A stretch of 64,000 nucleotides of DNA from Rhodanobacter lindaniclasticus (GTDB lineage: Bacteria > Pseudomonadota > Gammaproteobacteria > Xanthomonadales > Rhodanobacteraceae), in contig NZ_MWIO01000002.1 in assembly GCF_004799035.1 (NCBI RefSeq), positions 30,199 to 94,198 of the forward strand, written 5' to 3'. How positions within the stretch are numbered: position 1 is the stretch's first letter; every line of letters begins with the position of its first letter. Of the stretch, positions 57,259 to 64,000 are shown piece after piece. The position numbers were made by a program, and so were the translations under genes. The notes under the pieces were generated by a model. It saw nothing but the letters and a program-made list of their open reading frames with translations. It was not told where the DNA came from and searched no databases.

Positions 57259-57341
57259 GGCGGCGGTGCGCGCATGGTACACGCGCTGGTGCCGCCGGCC
57301 GGGGTTGTTATGATCGCCCGATCCGTCGACCGGGAGTACCC

Positions 57342-58112
57342 ATGCGCATCATCAGCCTCAACGCCAACGGCATCCGCTCGGCCGGCAGCAAGGGCGTGTT
57401 CGAGTGGCTGCGCGCGCAGAACGCGGACGTGGTCTGCCTGCAGGAAACCAAGGCGCAGGAGGGTCAGCTGACCGACGCGATGTTCCGCCCCGACGGCCAT
57501 CACTGCTTCTATCGCGACGCCAGCAGCAAGAAGGGCTACAGCGGCGTGGCGATCTATGCCCGGCGCGAGCCGGACCAGGTGCTGACCGAGCTGGGCTGGG
57601 ACGAGTTCGACAACGAAGGGCGCTACCTCGAAGCGCGCTTCGGCAACCTCTCGGTGGTGTCGCTGTATTTCCCGTCCGGTTCGTCCGGCGACGAGCGCCA
57701 GCAGTTCAAGTTCAAGGCGATGGAATGGATCACGCCGATCTTCGATGCGTGGCTGAAGAGCGGCCGCGACTACGTGATCTGCGGCGACTGGAACATCGTG
57801 CACACGAAGAACGACATCAAGAACTGGAGCTCCAACCAGAAGAATTCCGGCTGCCTGCCGGAGGAGCGTGCGTGGCTCGACCTGCTGTTCCACCAGCGCG
57901 GCTGGGTCGACAGCTTCCGTGCGATCAAGCCCGACGCGGTCGAATACACCTGGTGGTCGAACCGCGGCCAGGCGCGGGCCAACAACGTGGGGTGGCGGAT
58001 CGACTACCAGGTGGTCACCCCGTCGCTGCGCGAGCGCCTGCGCGCGTGCTCGATCTATCGCGACCAGCGCTTCTCCGACCATGCGCCGTATACGGTCGAC
58101 TATGCCGACTGA
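57342..58112 (+). CDS. xth: Exodeoxyribonuclease III (AP endonuclease)
   Basis: A 256-residue EEP-family nuclease for base-excision repair. Metal and catalytic motifs: LNANGIRSA (Asn7), LQETK (Glu34 region), [15 protein letters not shown] (Asp/Asn pair), [21 protein letters not shown] and [10 protein letters not shown] (Asp-His). Complete. Its stop overlaps the start of the ampG-like gene by 11 bases. Confidence 0.96.
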   Translation: MRIISLNANGIRSAGSKGVFEWLRAQNADVVCLQETKAQEGQLTDAMFRPDGHHCFYRDASSKKGYSGVAIYARREPDQVLTELGWDEFDNEGRYLEARFGNLSVVSLYFPSGSSGDERQQFKFKAMEWITPIFDAWLKSGRDYVICGDWNIVHTKNDIKNWSSNQKNSGCLPEERAWLDLLFHQRGWVDSFRAIKPDAVEYTWWSNRGQARANNVGWRIDYQVVTPSLRERLRACSIYRDQRFSDHAPYTVDYAD

Positions 58113-59418
58113 TACGACGGCGCGACGGCCGGCGAAGCCGTCGGTGTGGCATGCCTTCACCCAGCCGGCGGCGTGGACGATGTGTCTGTTCGGCTTCTCT
58201 TCCGGCCTGCCGTTCCTGCTGGTGGCCGGCACGCTGGCGTACTGGCTGAAGGAGAACGGCATCGAGCTGGCCGACATCACCATGATCGCCAGCGCCGGCC
58301 TGACCTATGCGTTCAAGTTCCTCTGGGCACCGCTGCTCGATCACGGGCACATCCCGGGTTTCGCGCAGCTGGGCCGGCGACGGGGCTGGCTGCTGTTCGC
58401 CCAGTTGGGTGTGGTGGCCGGCTTGCTCGCGATGGCGGCGCTGACACCGCAGCATCTGGTGGCGTTCGTGGTGGCCACGCTGGCGGTAGCGTTCTTCGGC
58501 GCCACGCAGGACATCGCGGTGGACGCGTACCGCATCGAGATCGCCCCGGTCGAGGACCAGGGCGCGCTGGTGGCGACCTATTCGCTGGGCTACCGCATCG
58601 GACTGCTGGTGGCCGGCGCGGTGGCGCTGATTCTGGCCGACCATATCGCCTGGCGCGTGGTCTATCTGATGATGGCGCTGGTGATGCTGTTGCCGATCGT
58701 CACCACCCTGGCGGCGCGCGAACCGACGGTGTTGCGCGTGCGCGCCGCGCGCTGGCGCGATGCGATGCGCGAGAGCGTGATCGATCCGTTCGCCGACTTC
58801 TTCCGCCGCTACGGCTGGGCGCTCGCCGGCGTGACGCTGCTGTTCCTGCTGCTGTTCAAGATGCCCGAGCAGGCCACCATCGGCGGCATCATGAGCCCGT
58901 TCTACCGCGACATGGGCTTCTCCAAGACCGAGATCGGCACGATCACCAAGATCTACGGCATCTGGATCGGCATCGTGGGCGTGTTCATCGGCGGCGCGGC
59001 GGTGGCGCGCTGGGGCGCGTGGCGACCGCTGGGCGTCACCATCGTGCTGTGCGGCTGCAGCAACCTCATGTACCTGCTGCTGATCGCGCACCCCGGCAAT
59101 CTGGCCATGCTGACTCTGGTGATCTCGGTGGAGAACCTCACCCTGGGCATGCTGGGGCCGCCGACGGTGGCGTTCCTGTCCTCGCTGGTCAACCAGCAGC
59201 ACACTGCAACCCAGTACGCCTTGCTGAGTTCGCTGGTCAACCTGCCGGGCAAGCTGCTCGGCTTCTTTGCCGGCGGCATCGCCATGACGGCGGGGTATGG
59301 CGGCTACTTCGTGCTCACGGTGCTGGCGGTGATCCCGGCCATGCTGCTGTTTGCCGGACTGTGGCGGCGCTTTCGCGGTTTCGAGCTTGCCCGGGCAGCA
59401 TCTTCCGCCGACGCCTGA
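58102..59418 (+). CDS. ampG: AmpG-like muropeptide permease (MFS)
   Basis: A 438-residue membrane protein with about 12 helices. AmpG features are FGFSSGLPFLLVAGTLAYWL, LTYAFKFLWAPLLDH, FFGATQDIAVDAYRIE and LFKMPEQ. AmpG imports GlcNAc-anhydromuropeptides from the periplasm for cell-wall recycling. This function fits anmK, which phosphorylates the resulting anhydro-MurNAc, 400 bases downstream. ATG 58102 lies inside the end of xth, so the two are probably cotranscribed. Confidence 0.92.
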   Translation: MPTDTTARRPAKPSVWHAFTQPAAWTMCLFGFSSGLPFLLVAGTLAYWLKENGIELADITMIASAGLTYAFKFLWAPLLDHGHIPGFAQLGRRRGWLLFAQLGVVAGLLAMAALTPQHLVAFVVATLAVAFFGATQDIAVDAYRIEIAPVEDQGALVATYSLGYRIGLLVAGAVALILADHIAWRVVYLMMALVMLLPIVTTLAAREPTVLRVRAARWRDAMRESVIDPFADFFRRYGWALAGVTLLFLLLFKMPEQATIGGIMSPFYRDMGFSKTEIGTITKIYGIWIGIVGVFIGGAAVARWGAWRPLGVTIVLCGCSNLMYLLLIAHPGNLAMLTLVISVENLTLGMLGPPTVAFLSSLVNQQHTATQYALLSSLVNLPGKLLGFFAGGIAMTAGYGGYFVLTVLAVIPAMLLFAGLWRRFRGFELARAASSADA

Positions 59419-59544
59419 ACGCGCAGTGGCGCGGGTCACAGCGCAATTGCCAAGTCAGCCACGGAATCCCGACGCCACCACACCGGTTCACCCGGGATGT
59501 GCAAACATCGGCGGCACAGGGCAGGTGTAGTCGGAGTCACGCTT

Positions 59545-59856
59545 GTGCCGGACATGATCGTTCATCATATCGATGGCCTGATTGCCGAACGTATCGCGGC
59601 GCTGGCCAAATTGCGCCAGTGCTCGGTCAACGACGTGATGCTGGATGCCCTGCGCAGCGGCCTGGGCATGTCGGTGGCGCAGCAATACAGCGAAAGCCTG
59701 CGCGATCCGCACGCCGTGGCCGTGCTCGATGGCCACTGGGAAGCTGCCGAACGCGGCGCATTCCAGGAGGCATTGCTGGCGCTGGCCCGCACGCGGCCGA
59801 CCCAGCTGGCGCCGGAAAGCATTCGTTACGACGTACCGGGCGCTGGCGCAGAATAG
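59545..59856 (+). CDS. Small conserved-looking protein with RHH-like helices
   Basis: A 103-residue protein. GTG 59545 is chosen because CGGAG lies eight bases upstream; ATG 59554 has none. The segment IDGLIAERIAALAKLRQCSVNDVMLDALRSGL (about 8-39) looks like the two helices of a ribbon-helix-helix protein, and the tail is helical (HWEAAERGAFQEALLALAR). No toxin gene follows. Its last 31 bases overlap the end of anmK on the other strand. Function unknown; possible DNA-binding regulator. Confidence 0.55.
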   Translation: MPDMIVHHIDGLIAERIAALAKLRQCSVNDVMLDALRSGLGMSVAQQYSESLRDPHAVAVLDGHWEAAERGAFQEALLALARTRPTQLAPESIRYDVPGAGAE

Positions 59857-60959
59857 ATCGCCCCGAGCACGCGCGGTCCGCGCGCACCGGTCACGGCCGG
59901 CAGGTTGCCGGGCAGGTGCAGCAGGCGCTGGCGTGCCAGCCAGGCAAATGCCGTTGCTTCGAGAAAGTCCGGGTCGATACCGCAGCTGGCGGTGCTGTCC
60001 AGCCGGCGCGGCGCCAACGCCTCACCCAAGCGCTGCATCAGCCGCTCGTTGTGCACGCCGCCGCCACAGGCCAGCACCTCCATCGCCTTCGGCGCGTGCT
60101 GCGCCACGGCTGCCGCGACGCTGCGCACGGTGAGTTCCAGTAGCGTCGCCTGCACGTCGGCGGGCTCCAGCGTGGCAAGCGACGCATGCGCGGCCAGCCA
60201 GTCCAGATGGAAGTATTCGCGGCCTGTGCTTTTGGGCGGCGGCAGCGCGAAGTAGGGGTCGGCCAGCAGGGCGTCGAGCAATCCGGGCAGCACCTGGCCG
60301 TTGGCGGCAAAGGCGCCGTCACGATCGAACGCTTCACCCCGATGGCGCAGGCACCATGCGTCGAGCAGGCCGTTGGCCGGGCCGGTGTCGAAACCGCGCA
60401 CGCTGCCGTCGGCATCCAGCACGGTAAGGTTGGCGATGCCGCCGAGGTTGAGCACAGCGCGCGGACGCGCGGGCGTGGCCAGCAGCATGGCGTGCACCGC
60501 CGGCAGCAGCGGTGCGCCCTGGCCGCCCGCAGCGACGTCGGCACGGCGGAAGTCGGCGACCACGTCGATGCGGCAACGTTCGGCGATCACGCTGGGGTCG
60601 CCCAGTTGCAGGGTGAACGGATGCTCGCCGCCGGGTCGGTGGCGCAGGGTTTGTCCATGCGAGCCGATGGCGCGCACCGCCGCGGCCGGCGTGCCGGCGT
60701 GTTCGAGCAAGCGCAGGGCGGCCTCGGCAAACTGCTCCCCGATCTCGACGTCGAGCCGGCCCCAGGCGTCCAGATCCAGTGCCGCCTCGCCTTGCGCCAC
60801 CGCCAGCATGTGCTCGCGCAGCATCCGGGGCCACGGGTGGGCATGGCTGGCGAGGGTGTGCGGCTTGCCTTCGCGGAAACGCACCAGCACCGTATCGATG
60901 CTGTCGGCGCTGGTGCCGGAGATCAATCCGATATAGAGCGCCGAATCGTCTTCAGCCAC
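59826..60959 (-). CDS. anmK: Anhydro-N-acetylmuramic acid kinase
   Basis: A 377-residue ASKHA-fold kinase that opens and phosphorylates anhydro-MurNAc to MurNAc 6-phosphate in peptidoglycan recycling. Visible are the phosphate loop LISGTSADSIDTVLV, IGSHGQTLRHRPG, the catalytic region VVADFRRADVAAGGQGAPLLP, NLGGIANLTVLD and FDTGPANGLLDAW. Start GTG 60959 is 13 bases after the M23 peptidase stop, so the two cell-wall genes form an operon. Confidence 0.95.
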   Translation of the reverse strand: MAEDDSALYIGLISGTSADSIDTVLVRFREGKPHTLASHAHPWPRMLREHMLAVAQGEAALDLDAWGRLDVEIGEQFAEAALRLLEHAGTPAAAVRAIGSHGQTLRHRPGGEHPFTLQLGDPSVIAERCRIDVVADFRRADVAAGGQGAPLLPAVHAMLLATPARPRAVLNLGGIANLTVLDADGSVRGFDTGPANGLLDAWCLRHRGEAFDRDGAFAANGQVLPGLLDALLADPYFALPPPKSTGREYFHLDWLAAHASLATLEPADVQATLLELTVRSVAAAVAQHAPKAMEVLACGGGVHNERLMQRLGEALAPRRLDSTASCGIDPDFLEATAFAWLARQRLLHLPGNLPAVTGARGPRVLGAIYSAPAPGTS

Positions 60960-60972
60960 GCGCGAGGGCAGC

Positions 60973-62418
60973 TCAGTTGTCGTGATTGGCGGGAGCGTTG
61001 GCGCGGGCCAGCTTGATCCGGTTGTCCAGCTCGGTCAGGCGGGCCAGCTGCGGCTTGACCACCTGCGACTCGAAGCGGGCCAGCTGGGCGGCGGGCAGCG
61101 GTTCGGGCTTGGGCAGGGTCACCGTCTGCGGGTTGCGCTGCACGCCGTTGACGCGGAATTCGTAGTGCAGGTGCGGGCCGGTGGCCAGTCCGGTCATGCC
61201 GACGTAGCCGATCACTTCGCCCTGGCGCACCCGCTCGCCCACGTGCTGGCCCTTCACGAAGCTCGACATGTGGCCGTAGGCGGTGCTGATGGTCTTGTTG
61301 TGCTGGATCACCACGAAGTTGCCGTAGCCGCGCTCCCAGCCGTGGTACTTGATCACGCCGTCGCCGGCGGCGTGGATCGGCGTGCCCTTGGGGGCGGCGT
61401 AATCCACGCCCTTGTGCGCCCGCATGCGGCCGAGGATCGGATGCATGCGCGCGGAGGAGAACTTGGACGAGATGCGGGTGAAATCGACCGGGATGCGCAG
61501 GAAGGATTTCTGGATCGGACGTCCATCTTCGCTGAACCAGCCGTAGTTGCCGTCAGCCTTCTTGAACCGGTAGGCGGTGTAGCGCTTGCCCTGGTTGACG
61601 AACTCGGCCGCCACGATGTCGCCCTGGCCGTAGCGCACACCATCGCGGTAGATGTCGTCGTAGATCATGGTGAAGCTGTCGCCCACGCGCAGGTCCTGCA
61701 CGAAGTCGATGTCGTACTTGAACAGGTCGGCCAGTTTGCCGATCATCGCCGCGTTCACCCCGGCCTGGTCGCCGGCGGCGTACAGGCTGCTGCGGATCAC
61801 GCCGTGCGCCACCTGTTCGCGCCGGTCGATGTCGCGCGGCTGCACGGCCAGCGTGGGTTGCGCGCCGTCAAAGCGGACAACGGCGCGGTTGGCGGCATCC
61901 GGATCGAAACGGAAGCCCTTCAGGCTGCCGTCGCTGCCGAGCAGGAAATCGAACTCCTCGCCCGGGCGGATGCTGTGCAAGGCATCCTTGTGGTCGCCGG
62001 CAGCGTCCATCACCTTCTGCAGGTCGCTCATGCCCAGACCGTGGGCATTGAAGATGTCGGAGAGGGTCTGCCCCGGCTGCACCCGCACCACCTGCCAGTC
62101 ATCGACGGTGGACACCGGTGCCTGGACCAGGTCGGCCTTGGGCAGGGCCAGCGGCAACAGCGTGTGCGCCACAGGTGCGGGCGCCGGACGCATCGCATTG
62201 GCCCACGAAGGCATGATGAAGCCGGACAACAAGGTAATCAGCAGCGCCGTGCCGGCAAGCATCCAGTGTTCGCGGTGCCAGCGGATCGGCTCGACATCGC
62301 TTGACCGGTTGAACGACCAGTGCGCGCAACGTTCGTAGAAGCGGCAGTGAAGACGCTGTGCCTTGCGGCATATGGCCTGCTTGCGCGCCTGCAGCGCGCC
62401 CATGTTCTCTTCGGCCAT
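60973..62418 (-). CDS. M23 family murein endopeptidase (MepM/YebA-like)
   Basis: A 481-residue inner-membrane-anchored peptidase. Cytoplasmic N terminus, one transmembrane helix (about 53-73, HWMLAGTALLITLLSGFIM), an OapA/LysM-like segment (VVRVQPGQTLSDIFNAHGL) and a C-terminal LytM domain with zinc ligands in ARMHPILGRMRAHKGVDYAAPKGTPIHA and HLHYEF. All ligands are present, so it should cut peptidoglycan cross-links in the periplasm. ATG 62418 is chosen over upstream codons because the charged N terminus is sufficient; no strong ribosome site was found. Divergent from tyrS. Confidence 0.92.
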   Translation of the reverse strand: MAEENMGALQARKQAICRKAQRLHCRFYERCAHWSFNRSSDVEPIRWHREHWMLAGTALLITLLSGFIMPSWANAMRPAPAPVAHTLLPLALPKADLVQAPVSTVDDWQVVRVQPGQTLSDIFNAHGLGMSDLQKVMDAAGDHKDALHSIRPGEEFDFLLGSDGSLKGFRFDPDAANRAVVRFDGAQPTLAVQPRDIDRREQVAHGVIRSSLYAAGDQAGVNAAMIGKLADLFKYDIDFVQDLRVGDSFTMIYDDIYRDGVRYGQGDIVAAEFVNQGKRYTAYRFKKADGNYGWFSEDGRPIQKSFLRIPVDFTRISSKFSSARMHPILGRMRAHKGVDYAAPKGTPIHAAGDGVIKYHGWERGYGNFVVIQHNKTISTAYGHMSSFVKGQHVGERVRQGEVIGYVGMTGLATGPHLHYEFRVNGVQRNPQTVTLPKPEPLPAAQLARFESQVVKPQLARLTELDNRIKLARANAPANHDN

Positions 62419-62623
62419 GCCGTGTTCACCCCGTACCGCCCAACCCGAAACTCGACGTACCATAACGGCGATGTGTAGAGAGCGTCAATGCCTTTGCCAT
62501 CAATGGTTTGCGATCCATTCCTGATTAACGCACAATTAACTTCCGCCGCACGCAGCGAATGGCTACCGCCTCTCCGTTTCGCGTTGCCCGGTTCACTTCC
62601 ATGCCTCATCCAGCGAGAAACCC

Positions 62624-63835
<1,212 letters not shown>

Positions 63836-63886
63836 ACCGGGAGCTGCGTTCGCGCGGAAAGAATTCGCCGTCGACGCAGAAAATGC

Positions 63887-63914
63887 TTGCCAAAAAAAGC
63901 GCAGGCCGTATGAT
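63887..63914 (+). promoter_or_regulatory. Strong sigma-70 promoter, probably of an rRNA operon
   Basis: TTGCCA (63887-63892), a 16-base spacer beginning with six adenines, and TATGAT (63909-63914), followed by a GC-rich discriminator (TCGCGGCC) typical of stringently controlled promoters. A second -35-like TTGACG is at 63984-63989, so a tandem promoter may continue past the window. The rRNA assignment is inferred; no rRNA gene is visible. Confidence 0.5.
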
Positions 63915-64000
63915 TCGCGGCCCACGCCGGCACAACGCCGCGGGGCGCGACATGCAACACCTCGACGAACTTCGCTGAAGGTGTTGACGGCCTCGGAAAG

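Overview
The window is chromosomal DNA of a high-GC gammaproteobacterium. Gene content and synteny (a coaBC-dut-algC block with an extended AlgC, speA next to speE, an M23 peptidase-anmK pair divergent from tyrS, a TorF-type porin ahead of glnK-amtB) point to the Xanthomonadales, most likely Rhodanobacteraceae (Rhodanobacter/Dyella-like). That is inference from protein families; no rRNA gene lies inside the window. Very high GC produces many long overlapping open frames that are not genes.

Layout. 0-9.2 kb: a MexEF-OprN-like RND efflux operon on the minus strand (mexE, mexF, outer-membrane factor, then an SDR and a CurA-like reductase) with a divergent LysR regulator. 9.2-11.9 kb: methyltransferase, uppP, pirin. 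11.9-16.3 kb: a nitrogen block: porin-glnK-amtB, then glnA, each preceded by a consensus sigma-54 promoter and candidate NtrC sites; ntrB-ntrC themselves follow at 21.5-23.8 kb. 16.3-21.3 kb: small redox enzymes, a DODA-type dioxygenase, a DHA2 MFS pump and an M20 amidohydrolase. 24.1-31.1 kb: a GH94 phosphorylase-like protein divergent from a GH144-type glucanase and a MerA-like flavoprotein, probably a beta-1,2-glucan module. 31.2-32.1 kb: gnd.

32.1-37.7 kb is an accessory region. It carries a three-gene ABC-three-component (ABC-3C) conflict system: a DUF4297-like nuclease fused to an ABC-3C domain, a small middle component, and a DUF3732 ATPase with zinc-hook-like cysteines. All three genes overlap or abut. 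They are visibly less GC-rich than their surroundings and are bracketed by oppositely oriented copies of the same dispersed repeats. Just outside the right-hand repeat lies a winged-helix nucleotidyltransferase gene whose start region contains two identical-format palindromes.

37.7-43.2 kb: DUF488/DUF2945 pair, ClsC-like phospholipase D, sixA, ParA-like ATPase and hypothetical proteins. 43.2-51.6 kb: speE/speA (divergent), 3-hydroxybutyrate dehydrogenase, a patatin remnant, a YdfG-like SDR, a SPOR protein, argS and radC. 51.7-63.8 kb: housekeeping genes coaBC-dut-algC, DUF4124 protein, pyrE, xth-ampG, a small RHH-like protein, anmK, M23 peptidase and tyrS. The final 150 bases hold a strong sigma-70 promoter, plausibly that of an rRNA operon continuing outside the window.
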